Source of the DNA: Glaciecola blandensis | GTDB lineage: Bacteria > Pseudomonadota > Gammaproteobacteria > Enterobacterales > Alteromonadaceae | NCBI RefSeq assembly: GCF_031846165.1 | Contig: NZ_JAVRIE010000003.1 | Span: 124,001 to 188,000 of the forward strand | Length of the DNA stretch: 64,000 bases | Direction of reading: 5' to 3' | Part shown: one piece after another, positions 54,214 to 62,720 of the stretch | How positions within the stretch are numbered: position 1 is the first letter of the stretch | How the letters are laid out: the number at the start of each line of letters is the position of its first letter | Notes under the pieces: generated by a model | Seen by the model: the letters and a program-made list of their open reading frames with translations, nothing else | What the model was told of the DNA's origin: nothing | Database searches by the model: none | Program-made: the position numbers and the translations under genes

Positions 54214-54363
54214 ACAAACATTCACTAAAATAAATGATGAATTTGAACAATTTGTCCCCATTATCCCTTATAACTTTGCAATGCCTTGGTCGGAAGAGTA
54301 ATAATCCCGATATTGAGGTCTGTAATTGAAAAAAACACGAATAAAGTCGAGGAGAGTTGAAGT

Positions 54364-54813
54364 ATGCGCAGGATAAGCATTTTTGCTGGTTCAGTTTATG
54401 GTAATGCACAACATGTGGCTGAAGAAGCACTTAGCATGTTTGAAGGAAAAGGGATTGAGGCTGAAGTGTTCTCGGATCCGGAAACATCCGATTTTGCAGA
54501 TGCTGATGCTGTTGTTGTAATCACTTCTACTACAGGACAAGGTGATGTTCCTCCAAACTTAGAGATGTTTTATAGCGATTTGCGTACAGAGTTCCCTCTG
54601 ATGAATAACAAACCATTCGCTGTTGCCGCGCTTGGTGATAGTAGTTATGGCGATAGTTTTTGTGGCGGTGGTCGTCAATTCCAAGAACTCTTATTGGAGC
54701 TTCAAGGCAAACCCGTCGCCGACATGTTGGAAGTAGACGCCATTGAAACCTTAGCTGCAGAAGACGATGTTGTGCCATGGCTCGAAGGTTTAGCGTCTAA
54801 ACTAGCGGACTAA
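54364..54813 (+). CDS. yqcA: Flavodoxin of the YqcA/MioC type
   Basis: The 149-aa protein has the flavodoxin FMN-phosphate loop as SVYGNAQHVAEEA, the second loop STTGQGDVPPN and the third ALGDSSYGDSFCGGGRQF. These are the MioC/YqcA short flavodoxin motifs. It carries electrons with FMN as cofactor; the partner enzyme is not known. GAGGAGAG about 8 nt before the ATG is a strong ribosome-binding site. The gene runs towards dapD, and the gap between them is filled by a long inverted repeat. Confidence 0.88.
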   Translation: MRRISIFAGSVYGNAQHVAEEALSMFEGKGIEAEVFSDPETSDFADADAVVVITSTTGQGDVPPNLEMFYSDLRTEFPLMNNKPFAVAALGDSSYGDSFCGGGRQFQELLLELQGKPVADMLEVDAIETLAAEDDVVPWLEGLASKLAD

Positions 54814-54825
54814 GCAGACATAGCA

Positions 54826-55005
54826 AAAAAGGGGTCAGAGTTAATTTCTTTCCTCTCTTGATCTGAGCAGGCCCTCACTAATATAAACCTTCAAACGGCA
54901 TGGATGCCGTTTGGGAGCGGGCAGGATGCCGTAAAGCGTGTTTATATTAGTGAGGGCCTGTTTAGATCTAGAAGAGAGGAAAGAAATTAACTCTGACCCC
55001 TTTTT
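54826..55005. repeat. 180-bp near-perfect inverted repeat (MITE/REP-like) between yqcA and dapD
   Basis: The left arm (54826-54888) and right arm (54940-55005) are reverse complements except for a 3-nt indel and two mismatches. The ends are AAAAAGGGGTCAGAG and CTCTGACCCCTTTTT. The centre has a second perfect hairpin (AAACGGCAT at 54893-54901 with ATGCCGTTT at 54904-54912). GGGGTCAGAGTTAATTT ends are typical of intergenic elements found near Y1 (RAYT) transposases in marine gammaproteobacteria, from general knowledge. The folded RNA would end both converging genes. Confidence 0.9.
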
Positions 55006-55011
55006 AGTTAG

Positions 55012-55836
55012 TTATTCAGCGCCGCGCAAAATGTCGTTGATACCCACTTTCGCTCTAGTTTTAGCATCAACTCGTTTCACGATGATTGCTGCGTAAAGGC
55101 TGTGTGTACCACATTTGCTTGGTAAACTACCTGACACAACAACTGCACCTGCAGGCACACGTCCATAAGTGATTTCACCGGTTTCTCTATCGTAGATACG
55201 AGTACTTTGACTGATGTAAACACCCATAGAAATGACAGCGCCTTCTTCAACCACAACACCTTCTACAATTTCAGAGCGTGCACCGATGAAGCAGTTATCT
55301 TCTATAATCGTTGGGTTAGCTTGAAGGGGTTCAAGTACGCCGCCGATGCCAACACCACCTGATAAATGCACGTTCTTACCTATTTGTGCGCACGAGCCGA
55401 CTGTTACCCACGTGTCTACCATTGTACCGTCATCCACGTAGGCACCAATGTTTACGTATGATGGCATGACGACAACGTTGCGACCAATATAAGATCCGGT
55501 GCGAACAGCGGCTGGTGGCACGACGCGCATGCCTTCTTTTGCAAATCTTGCTGCCGTGTAGTCAGTAAATTTAAGAGGTACTTTGTCGTAATAGTTGGTT
55601 TCTGCACCTTCTACTAGCACGTTGTCATGTAGTTTAAAGTACAACAATACTGCTTTCTTCAACCAGTCGTTTACTTGCCATTTTCCATCTACTTTTTCAG
55701 CAACACGTGCTTCACCAGAGTTGAGTAGTTCAACGCTATCAGTTACTGCTTGTCTAACTTCAGCGCTGACAGTTTCTGCTGTAAAGCTATCGCGAGTATC
55801 AAATGCGTTTTCGATAATTGTTTGTAGTTTGTTCAT
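55012..55836 (-). CDS. dapD: 2,3,4,5-tetrahydropyridine-2,6-dicarboxylate N-succinyltransferase
   Basis: The 274-aa protein is a left-handed beta-helix acyltransferase. Signature stretches are RVVPPAAVRTGSYIGRNVVV, MPSYVNIGAYVDDGTMVDTW, and SGGVGIGGVLEPLQANP followed by IIEDNCFIGARSEIVEGV. It succinylates tetrahydrodipicolinate in the lysine and meso-diaminopimelate pathway. The start overlaps the glnD stop by 4 bp (ATGA), so the map-glnD-dapD run is an operon, as in many gammaproteobacteria. It is complete and typical. Confidence 0.96.
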   Translation of the reverse strand: MNKLQTIIENAFDTRDSFTAETVSAEVRQAVTDSVELLNSGEARVAEKVDGKWQVNDWLKKAVLLYFKLHDNVLVEGAETNYYDKVPLKFTDYTAARFAKEGMRVVPPAAVRTGSYIGRNVVVMPSYVNIGAYVDDGTMVDTWVTVGSCAQIGKNVHLSGGVGIGGVLEPLQANPTIIEDNCFIGARSEIVEGVVVEEGAVISMGVYISQSTRIYDRETGEITYGRVPAGAVVVSGSLPSKCGTHSLYAAIIVKRVDAKTRAKVGINDILRGAE

Positions 55837-58466
55837 ATTGCTGGATTCACTTCTGGTTGGTCTAATTTTAAAGTTAATTGTTTTTTAAGAATAATTTCTT
55901 GGTCTTGGCTTAGCGCTTTGCCTTCCTCATTTGAAACGATAAAAACATCTTCCGCTCGTTCACCTATGGTCGTGATTTTTGCGAGTTTCAAGGTTAAGTT
56001 GAGGTCAACAAATAAGTGGCCAATTTTGGCTAATAAGCCTGGCGCATCTAATGCTTCAAGCTCTACCAAAGTGGCGTCTTCGGTGGAAGAATAAAAGCGT
56101 ACTTTCGTTTTTACATCTAATTGCTTCATTTGGCGAGACATCTTACGCTTGTTGGCGTGAGAGCGTCCCGGCTTCATCAACTGCGAGCGTACTGCATCAA
56201 CTAAATTGTTTACGTGAGACTCAGAGCTAATGCGCTGGGCGTCTTGATCCAATATGATCATACTGTCGAACACATTGCCCTTATCAGTGACTGCTATTTG
56301 AGCGTCGTGGATAGAGCAATTTCTGCTGTCTAATACAGAAGCAATTTGTGCGAATAGTGCAGGGCGGTCGCTACAGTATATCAGTAACTCAGTACCTGCT
56401 TTTGAGGTCTTATTACTGGCACTAACAATAATCTCCTCAGGCGCAAGAGAGCCCGCTCCCACGATCGTTTCTGTGTGCCACGCAATTTGATTTGGCTTGA
56501 AACGAGCGAAATAGTCTTTCTTCATTTGGTCCCAAAAAACTGCTGCTTTTTCCTCATCTATACCCTTAGATTGTAGGATAGTTGCTGCTGCAGTTTTATG
56601 CGCTGCAATCCGTTGATCTAGGGTGATTTGACACTCTAGACCATTGTCGAACGCTTGTTGAGTGAGCAAATATAGCTCCCTTAGTAGTGACGCTTTCCAA
56701 TCGTTCCACAGGTTGTCATTTGTTGCTCTAATGTCAGCTAAGGTGAGTGCGTAAAGCAGATTTAATTGATCATGGCTTTTCACTGTTGTAGCGAATTGGT
56801 TGATCACATCGGGATCATAAATATCTCGTCGCTGCGCAACAACCGACATTAATAGGTGGTTTTCGACCAACCATGCAATAATCTGGGCATCGTCTTTGGG
56901 TATATCATGCTGCTCACAAAACCTCATTACGTCTACCGCGCCTAAGGTCGAATGATCACCGCCTCTGCCTTTTGCGATATCGTGAAAGATAGCAGCAATA
57001 AAAATGATTTCAGGCTTATCAAGGTTCTTGACGATACGATGGCACCGGGGGAAGGCCTTTTCGCTCACGAAGTATCGACAAACGTGCTTTACCAGTCGGT
57101 GGGTGTGTTCATCAACTGTGTAGGCATGGAACAAGTCGAATTGCATCATACCAACAATTTTGTCCCACTCCGGTAGATACGATTGTAAAATACCGTACTT
57201 ATACATGGTGTCCCAACCGAGGCCAAAAAACGACGGTTGTTTCATCAGATTAACGAAGCGCTCTCTGCACTCATGTATCTCATGATAATACTGGTCTTGG
57301 AATTTACGACGTGCGTTGCGAACTTGTCTGATACAGTCAGCATCTAGTCCTTCAATATTGTCGTGATGACAAAAGAGATTTAGGAAGTCGAGAATATCTG
57401 CAGGTTTGAAGAAGGTATCTGCGTGTATAGGAGAAATTAAGCCATCTTTGAGCGCAAACTTGTCATTCAGTTGAATTTCATTTTTAGTTTTTTGACCCAG
57501 AACATCGTCCTTGAAACGCAAGAGAAGCATGCTATTGAGCTCAGAAACCCGCCTCACGATCCTAAAGAAGGCCTTCATCATTTGTTCTACTGATGACTTA
57601 CCTTCGCCATAACCGAGCAATTGAGCGATATCGGTCTGATAGTCGAACAAAAGCCTGTTTTCGCTTCGGCCTGCTATTAAGTGCAAGGCAAAACGAATTT
57701 TCCAAAGGTGAGACCGACACTCGATAAGCTCAGCATGCTCGATTTCTGTGAAATAGCCATGTCCGATTAGGGTCATCCCATCGTATTCTTGAAAGTGCTT
57801 TTTCGCTACCCAGCCAATCGATTGGATATCTCGTAAACACCCAGGATTCTCTTTGATATTGGGTTCGAGATTATAAGATGTGTCGTTGAACTTACGATGT
57901 CTGGTTTGTTGCTCTTCTAGCTTGGCGAGGAAGAAATCCTTACTCGACCATACTTTTTGGGTATTCACTTTGTCGATAAGCTGTGTGAATGTCGCATCAC
58001 AACCGCATAAGATTCTTGCTTCGACGAGATTGGTCGCAATGGTAATGTCAGATTTGGCCAACTGAACTGTTTCTTTTACGGTACGAACGGATTGACCAAT
58101 CTCTAGTTTGATATCCCAGAGCAGGGTGATAAACGACCCGATTTTTTCTTCTACCGGTTTACTGATTTGTTTCTCACTGAGGATCAGTAAATCGATATCT
58201 GAATATGGCTGTAGTTGCCCACGACCATAGCCACCGACAGCACACAAAGCCAGCTTACTTTCTTTGTTCAAGCCTAACAATTGCCAAGCATGACAAAGAA
58301 GCGCATCGGTAAAATCAGCGCGCGCAACAACCAAGTGGTCTACCAAAGCTTCGTTAAATGATGCCTCTAACCACTCATAATTCTTTTGTACCGCAGCTTT
58401 GAACGCACCGATATCGTTAACATCGGTGATTTTCTGCAAATCAGCAATTTGTGCTTGTATAGGCAC
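55833..58466 (-). CDS. glnD: [Protein-PII] uridylyltransferase/uridylyl-removing enzyme
   Basis: The 877-aa protein has the nucleotidyltransferase motif GGYGRGQLQPYSDIDLLIL, the HD domain (FHDIAKGRGGDHSTLG), and two C-terminal ACT domains (LLIYCSDRPALFAQIASVLD and LVELEALDAPGLLAKIGHLF). This matches the full GlnD layout and length. It adds UMP to PII when nitrogen is scarce and removes it when glutamine is high. It lies 73 bp after map and overlaps dapD by 4 bp. Confidence 0.96.
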   Translation of the reverse strand: MPIQAQIADLQKITDVNDIGAFKAAVQKNYEWLEASFNEALVDHLVVARADFTDALLCHAWQLLGLNKESKLALCAVGGYGRGQLQPYSDIDLLILSEKQISKPVEEKIGSFITLLWDIKLEIGQSVRTVKETVQLAKSDITIATNLVEARILCGCDATFTQLIDKVNTQKVWSSKDFFLAKLEEQQTRHRKFNDTSYNLEPNIKENPGCLRDIQSIGWVAKKHFQEYDGMTLIGHGYFTEIEHAELIECRSHLWKIRFALHLIAGRSENRLLFDYQTDIAQLLGYGEGKSSVEQMMKAFFRIVRRVSELNSMLLLRFKDDVLGQKTKNEIQLNDKFALKDGLISPIHADTFFKPADILDFLNLFCHHDNIEGLDADCIRQVRNARRKFQDQYYHEIHECRERFVNLMKQPSFFGLGWDTMYKYGILQSYLPEWDKIVGMMQFDLFHAYTVDEHTHRLVKHVCRYFVSEKAFPRCHRIVKNLDKPEIIFIAAIFHDIAKGRGGDHSTLGAVDVMRFCEQHDIPKDDAQIIAWLVENHLLMSVVAQRRDIYDPDVINQFATTVKSHDQLNLLYALTLADIRATNDNLWNDWKASLLRELYLLTQQAFDNGLECQITLDQRIAAHKTAAATILQSKGIDEEKAAVFWDQMKKDYFARFKPNQIAWHTETIVGAGSLAPEEIIVSASNKTSKAGTELLIYCSDRPALFAQIASVLDSRNCSIHDAQIAVTDKGNVFDSMIILDQDAQRISSESHVNNLVDAVRSQLMKPGRSHANKRKMSRQMKQLDVKTKVRFYSSTEDATLVELEALDAPGLLAKIGHLFVDLNLTLKLAKITTIGERAEDVFIVSNEEGKALSQDQEIILKKQLTLKLDQPEVNPAI

Positions 58467-58539
58467 GAGGACTCCTTATTTATTCCAATTTTCCAGTACT
58501 GATTCTGTCGTCAGTGCAATGTTAGGTGTCCAGTATTGC

Positions 58540-59331
58540 TTAGTGATTAATCACTCTTGGTATATTTTCTTCTTCTCGTAAAGTCAGGATTTCAACGCCT
58601 GTTTCAGTAACCAGTAGGGTATGCTCCCATTGTGCACTTAAGCTTCTATCTTTGGTTACTACTGTCCAGTTATCAGGCAGTATTTTTGAATGACGTTTTC
58701 CCGCATTTACCATCGGCTCTATAGTAAAACACATGCCTGCCTCGATTACATCGCCAGTACCTGGTTTACCATAGTGAACAATCTGTGGATCTTCGTGGAA
58801 AACGGCACCGATACCGTGACCGCAATACTCACGCACGATTGAATAATTATGTGATTCAGCGTGTACCTGACAAGCATGACCGATGTCACCTAGACGAATA
58901 CCAGGTTTAACAATTTTAATTGCGTTGTACAGACACTCTTGTGTCACTTTAATTAAGCGTTCAGCAAGGATAGATGGTTTGCCAACGACAAACATTTTCG
59001 ATGTGTCGCCATGATAACCATCTTTAATAACGGTCACATCAATATTGACAATGTCGCCGTCTTTTAGCTTCTTATCACCAGGAATGCCGTGACAAATCAC
59101 GTGATTAACCGATGTACATATGGATTTTGGAAACGGGGGATTACCATAGTTCAAAGGCGCAGGGATAGCTTTCTGCTCATTCACGATATAATCGTGACAG
59201 ATCTTATCCAGTTCACCTGTGGTGACTCCTTTCTTTACATGCTGTCCTATCATCATCAGGACCTCTGAAGCGAGCTTACCCGCGACACGCATTTTTTCCA
59301 TTTCTTCTGGTGTTTTAATTGTTCCAGCCAA
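58540..59331 (-). CDS. map: Methionine aminopeptidase type I
   Basis: The 263-aa protein is a type Ia methionine aminopeptidase. It has PLNYGNPPFPKSICTSVNHV with CHGIPGDK, then DIVNIDVTVIKDGYHGDTSK, which holds the metal-binding Asp pair, and REYCGHGIGAVFHEDPQ. It also has MCFTIEPMVNAGKRH and the final metal-ligand Glu region QWEHTLLVTETG. It removes the initiator Met from nascent proteins. It is divergent from rpsB, the conserved map/rpsB arrangement, but the gap here is 726 bp and full of repeats. Confidence 0.96.
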   Translation of the reverse strand: MAGTIKTPEEMEKMRVAGKLASEVLMMIGQHVKKGVTTGELDKICHDYIVNEQKAIPAPLNYGNPPFPKSICTSVNHVICHGIPGDKKLKDGDIVNIDVTVIKDGYHGDTSKMFVVGKPSILAERLIKVTQECLYNAIKIVKPGIRLGDIGHACQVHAESHNYSIVREYCGHGIGAVFHEDPQIVHYGKPGTGDVIEAGMCFTIEPMVNAGKRHSKILPDNWTVVTKDRSLSAQWEHTLLVTETGVEILTLREEENIPRVINH

Positions 59332-59452
59332 GACAAACCTCGTTTATGAATTCCGCTACGCGCACAAGTATACCAAGATAGAAGTTTCGACACTATGCCC
59401 ACTTTTATATATCTAATAAATTTTCACTGTGAGCATCGGCTTGATGCTACAT
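59332..59452. other. Intergenic stretch upstream of map
   Basis: This AT-rich 121-bp stretch should hold the map promoter. No confident promoter pair, RNA or ORF was found in it. Confidence 0.4.
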
Positions 59453-59599
59453 TTCATGAAATATAAGTGAACAAACGTTTACACTTTGAAAGGCGCTTCA
59501 AGCCCATCATGGGCCGCTTGTCACTCGACATCTATCTCGAGCTTGGCGCTTTTGAGGTCCCTTCATGAAATATAAGTGAATAAACGTTTACACTTTGAA
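59453..59599. repeat. Two 38-bp direct repeats upstream of rpsB
   Basis: TTCATGAAATATAAGTGA-[AC/AT]-AAACGTTTACACTTTGAA occurs at 59453-59490 and again at 59562-59599 with one mismatch. Each copy holds the palindrome AAACGTTT. The spacer includes a segment (about 59493-59510) inverted relative to the end of the next tandem repeat. The role is unknown. Confidence 0.8.
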
Positions 59600-59826
59600 G
59601 CGTCTTTTATTTAGGTAAAGGCTGTAGGCTGTTAGTGCTTTTGGGATGTTGGGTTATCAATGGGCTAGCAATCGGCAGGACGCCGATTGCCAAGTGTCCC
59701 ATGGATGGGCTTGAAGCGTCTTTTATTTAGGTAAAGGCTGTAGGCTGTTAGTGCTTTTGGGATGTTGGGTTATCAATGGGCTATCAATCGGCAGGATGCC
59801 GATTGCCAAGCGTCCCATGGATGGGT
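59595..59826. repeat. Tandem 116-bp duplication upstream of rpsB
   Basis: The units are 59595-59710 and 59711-59826, with only a few mismatches. Each holds a hairpin of the form AATCGGC-AGGAY-GCCGATT and ends in CCCATGGATGGG. The GCAGGAYGCC word is shared with the centre of the inverted repeat at 54826-55005, which suggests one family of REP-like intergenic repeats. The first 5 bp overlap the second 38-bp repeat. Confidence 0.88.
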
Positions 59827-59949
59827 GAGATATAGGAGTTTTCTGTTCGAAAAAGTTGATTGGATAGCGGTAAAATGGTATAAAGCGCGCGCTGTTTGAG
59901 AATGTTGAAAAACGTGTCTCTGTAATACAGTATAAATTAACTTAAAACA

Positions 59950-60057
59950 CACATATACCGACACTGCTCTCGGGGTGTCTAAAGTATTGATTATTCAAGG
60001 CTTTGGATCGAGAAAAGGGGTATATGGAGGCCTAACCCCTAAATAGGAAAATATATA
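59950..60057 (+). promoter_or_regulatory. rpsB 5' leader with two hairpins, probable S2 autoregulatory element
   Basis: GACAC (59960-59964) can pair with GTGTC (59975-59979), and AGGGGT (60016-60021) pairs with ACCCCT (60035-60040) about 17 nt before the ATG. Structured rpsB leaders that bind free S2 and repress rpsB-tsf are known in gammaproteobacteria (the E. coli leader also gives the t44/Tff RNA). The equivalence is inferred. A possible promoter (TTGAAA at 59905, TATAAA at 59931) has poor spacing. Confidence 0.5.
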
Positions 60058-60789
60058 ATGGCAAACGTATCAATGCGTGACATGCTACAAGCTGGCGTAC
60101 ACTTCGGTCACCAAACTCGCTACTGGAACCCAAAAATGGCTCAATTCATTTTTGGTGCTCGTAACAGAGTTCACATCATCAACTTAGAAAAAACTGTTCC
60201 TTTATTTAATGAAGCCTTGAACTATCTTTCAAGCGTTTCTAATAAGAAAGGTAAAGTTTTGTTTGTTGGTACTAAGCGTGCAGCAAGCGAAGCGGTAAAA
60301 GAAGCTGCTGAAAAATCTGGTCAATTCTACGTAAACAAGCGTTGGTTGGGCGGAATGTTGACTAACTGGAAAACAGTTCGTCAATCAATCAAGCGTCTTA
60401 AAGATTTAGAAGCTCAAGCATCTGACGGTACTTTCGACAAGCTAACTAAGAAAGAAGTTCTTATGCTTCAGCGCGAAATGACTAAGCTAGAAGGTAGCTT
60501 AGGTGGTATCAAAAACATGGGCGGTCTTCCAGACGTGATCTTTGTTATTGATGCTGATCACGAGCACATTGCTGTAACTGAAGCTCGCAACTTGGGTATT
60601 CCAGTTGTGGGTGTAGTTGATACTAACTCAAACCCTGACGGCGTAGATTACATCATTCCTGGTAATGATGATGCTATCCGTGCAGTTCAGCTTTACACAA
60701 CTGCCGCTGCTGATGCGATCAATGAAGGTCGTAATCAAGACGTTGCTGTTGCAGCTGAAAAAGACGACTTCGTAGAAGCCGCAGAGTAA
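60058..60789 (+). CDS. rpsB: 30S ribosomal protein S2
   Basis: The 243-aa protein begins MANVSMRDMLQAGVHFGHQT followed by RYWNPKMAQFIFGARN, and has KRWLGGMLTNWKTVRQSI and PDVIFVIDADHEHIAVTEA, all diagnostic for bacterial S2. It binds the 30S head and helps recruit S1. The TAGGA ribosome-binding site is 10 nt before the ATG. An attenuator hairpin lies between it and tsf, as in E. coli. The tail is acidic (EKDDFVEAAE), as in relatives. Confidence 0.98.
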   Translation: MANVSMRDMLQAGVHFGHQTRYWNPKMAQFIFGARNRVHIINLEKTVPLFNEALNYLSSVSNKKGKVLFVGTKRAASEAVKEAAEKSGQFYVNKRWLGGMLTNWKTVRQSIKRLKDLEAQASDGTFDKLTKKEVLMLQREMTKLEGSLGGIKNMGGLPDVIFVIDADHEHIAVTEARNLGIPVVGVVDTNSNPDGVDYIIPGNDDAIRAVQLYTTAAADAINEGRNQDVAVAAEKDDFVEAAE

Positions 60790-60809
60790 GTAATAAAACT
60801 TAGCAAATC

Positions 60810-60832
60810 AAAGGGGGCGATTGCCCCCTTTT
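60810..60832 (+). terminator. rpsB-tsf intercistronic attenuator
   Basis: AAAGGGGGC (60810-60818) pairs with GCCCCCTTT (60823-60831) around GATT, then a short T-run. It would allow part of the transcripts to stop before tsf. The same arrangement is known in E. coli. Confidence 0.88.
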
Positions 60833-60862
60833 CTAAATATTTATATTTTTGAGGACAAGAAA

Positions 60863-61735
60863 ATGGCAGTGACTGCAGCACTGGTTAAAGAATTACGCGA
60901 GCGCACTGGCGCTGGCATGCTAGATTGCAAAAAAGCATTGGTTGAAACCGATGGTGATATCGAGCTAGCGATTGAAAATATGCGCAAATCAGGTCAAGCA
61001 AAAGCGGCTAAAAAAGCAGGTCGTATTGCAGCTGAAGGCGTTATCTTAACTAAAGTCGAAGGTGGCAAAGCTACTATGATGGAAGTTAACTGTGAAACTG
61101 ATTTCGTTGCACGTGACGAAGGTTTCCTTGCTTTTGGTAACAAATTAATTGACGTAGCAGCAGCAAATAACATTAATGACATGGACGCACTAAATGCGGC
61201 TGAGTTAGAGGGTTCTACAGTAGCGACTGTTCGTGACAACCTAGTTGCTAAAATTGGTGAAAACATCAGTGCTCGTCGTGTTGTGAATGTTGAAGGCTCA
61301 AATCTTGGTGCCTACGTACACGGTGGTCGCATCGGTGTCATCGCAATTTTGGAAGGTGGTGACGAAGAGCTAGCAAAAGACATTGCTATGCACGTTGCAG
61401 CGGCAAGCCCTCAGTTTGTTAAGCCAACTGATGTTCCTGCTGAAGTTGTTGAGAAAGAAAAAGAAATTCAACTCGACATCGCTGTTCAGTCTGGTAAGCC
61501 AGCTGACATCGCTGAGAAAATGGTTTCTGGCCGCATGAAGAAATTCACTGGCGAAATCAGCCTAACAGGTCAGCCTTTCATCAAAGATCCTTCACAAAGC
61601 GTTGAAGCTCTTTTGAAATCTAAAGGTGCAGACGTTATTAACTTCATCCGTTTTGAAGTGGGTGAAGGTATCGAGAAGAAAGAAGAAGATTTTGCTGCAG
61701 AAGTTGCTGCGCAAATGGAAGCAGCTAAGAAATAA
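60863..61735 (+). CDS. tsf: Elongation factor Ts
   Basis: I start at ATG 60863 (290 aa) because MAVTAALVKELRERTGAGML is the family N-terminus and GAGGA lies 7 nt upstream; a longer form begins inside the attenuator. DCKKALVETDGDIELAIENM and ANCETDFV-like VNCETDFVARDEGFLAFGNK are hallmark EF-Ts segments. It recharges EF-Tu by nucleotide exchange. The gene is complete and followed by a strong terminator. Confidence 0.97.
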   Translation: MAVTAALVKELRERTGAGMLDCKKALVETDGDIELAIENMRKSGQAKAAKKAGRIAAEGVILTKVEGGKATMMEVNCETDFVARDEGFLAFGNKLIDVAAANNINDMDALNAAELEGSTVATVRDNLVAKIGENISARRVVNVEGSNLGAYVHGGRIGVIAILEGGDEELAKDIAMHVAAASPQFVKPTDVPAEVVEKEKEIQLDIAVQSGKPADIAEKMVSGRMKKFTGEISLTGQPFIKDPSQSVEALLKSKGADVINFIRFEVGEGIEKKEEDFAAEVAAQMEAAKK

Positions 61736-61780
61736 GTGCTTCGATTGCTTTTGCAATCACCGATTCTCGGATAAACTACG

Positions 61781-61806
61781 AAGCACCTCAATTGAGGTGC
61801 TTTTTT
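61781..61806 (+). terminator. Intrinsic terminator after tsf
   Basis: A 22-bp perfect palindrome (AAGCACCTCAA/TTGAGGTGCTT, 61781-61802) is followed by T to 61806. It separates rpsB-tsf from pyrH. Confidence 0.93.
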
Positions 61807-61870
61807 ATGAACAAATGAGTTTGTTTTTAATAATGCTTTTAGTGTTCTTCCCTCAAAGCATTATTAAAAA

Positions 61871-61898
61871 GGCTCAAAGGCTCAAAGGCTCAAAGGCA
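61871..61898. repeat. Short 8-bp tandem repeat between tsf and pyrH
   Basis: AGGCTCAA is repeated three times in a row and followed by a partial fourth copy (AGGC), about 70 bp before the pyrH start. Slippage could change its length and the spacing in the pyrH promoter region. Confidence 0.75.
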
Positions 61899-61966
61899 GC
61901 AGGCCGTGAGTGCTTTAGAGTTGTAAAATGCCACATTTTGATTACGTCACACTGAAAGGATAAACA

Positions 61967-62710
61967 ATGAGTATTACACCAAAGTCCGCGTATCGACGCA
62001 TATTGTTAAAACTAAGCGGTGAGGCCCTAATGGGCGAAGAGAATTTTGGTATTGACGCCAAAGTGCTTGACCGTATGGCTCTTGAAATTAAAGAACTAGT
62101 AGAGCTTGGTGTGGAAGTTGGTCTTGTGATCGGCGGTGGTAACTTGTTTCGTGGTGAAGGACTTGCAAAGGCCGGTATGAACCGCGTTGTTGGTGATCAC
62201 ATGGGTATGCTTGCGACTGTGATGAACGGTTTGGCTATGCGTGATGCACTACATAGAGCGTTCGTTAATGCTCGATTGATGTCTGCTATTCCACTAAATG
62301 GTGTTTGTGACCCATACAACTGGGCAGACGCCATTAGTTTTCTCAAATCCGGCCGAGTTGTGATATTCTCAGCAGGTACGGGCAACCCTTTCTTCACTAC
62401 CGATTCAGCGGCTTGTTTACGTGGTATTGAAATTGAAGCTGATGCGGTACTTAAAGCAACAAAAGTTGATGGCGTTTTCAGCGAAGACCCAGTTAAGAAC
62501 CCAGATGCAGTGCTTTTGAAACGCATTAGTTATCAAGAAGTGCTAGAAAAAGAATTAAAAGTAATGGACCTTTCCGCATTTACACTTGCACGTGACCACA
62601 ACATTCCAATTCGTGTGTTCAATATGAATAAGCCGGGTTGTTTGAAGCGAGTTGTTTTAGGCGAGGATGAAGGTACAATTATTTGTCATCCAGAAAAAAT
62701 AGAAAAATAA
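61967..62710 (+). CDS. pyrH: UMP kinase
   Basis: The 247-aa protein has YRRILLKLSGEALMGEENFG, VGLVIGGGNLFRGEGLAKAG, RVVGDHMGMLATVMNGLAM and GTGNPFFTTDSAACLRGIEI, the standard bacterial UMP kinase motifs of the amino-acid kinase fold. It phosphorylates UMP to UDP and is usually hexameric with GTP activation. GAAAGGA about 7 nt upstream supports the ATG. It is the first gene of pyrH-frr-uppS, with frr 10 bp downstream. Confidence 0.97.
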   Translation: MSITPKSAYRRILLKLSGEALMGEENFGIDAKVLDRMALEIKELVELGVEVGLVIGGGNLFRGEGLAKAGMNRVVGDHMGMLATVMNGLAMRDALHRAFVNARLMSAIPLNGVCDPYNWADAISFLKSGRVVIFSAGTGNPFFTTDSAACLRGIEIEADAVLKATKVDGVFSEDPVKNPDAVLLKRISYQEVLEKELKVMDLSAFTLARDHNIPIRVFNMNKPGCLKRVVLGEDEGTIICHPEKIEK

Positions 62711-62720
62711 GGATTCTGTC

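Noticed and set aside
54826..55005. Insertion sequence with a transposase
   Set aside because: The element is only 180 bp and has no ORF, so it is at most non-autonomous.
59773..59964. 63-aa - strand frame in the map-rpsB gap
   Set aside because: It lies in the tandem repeats and the rpsB promoter region, has no family match, and is probably chance.
60821..60862. Upstream N-terminal extension of tsf
   Set aside because: It would begin inside the attenuator stem. The ATG at 60863 matches the EF-Ts N-terminus and has GAGGA.
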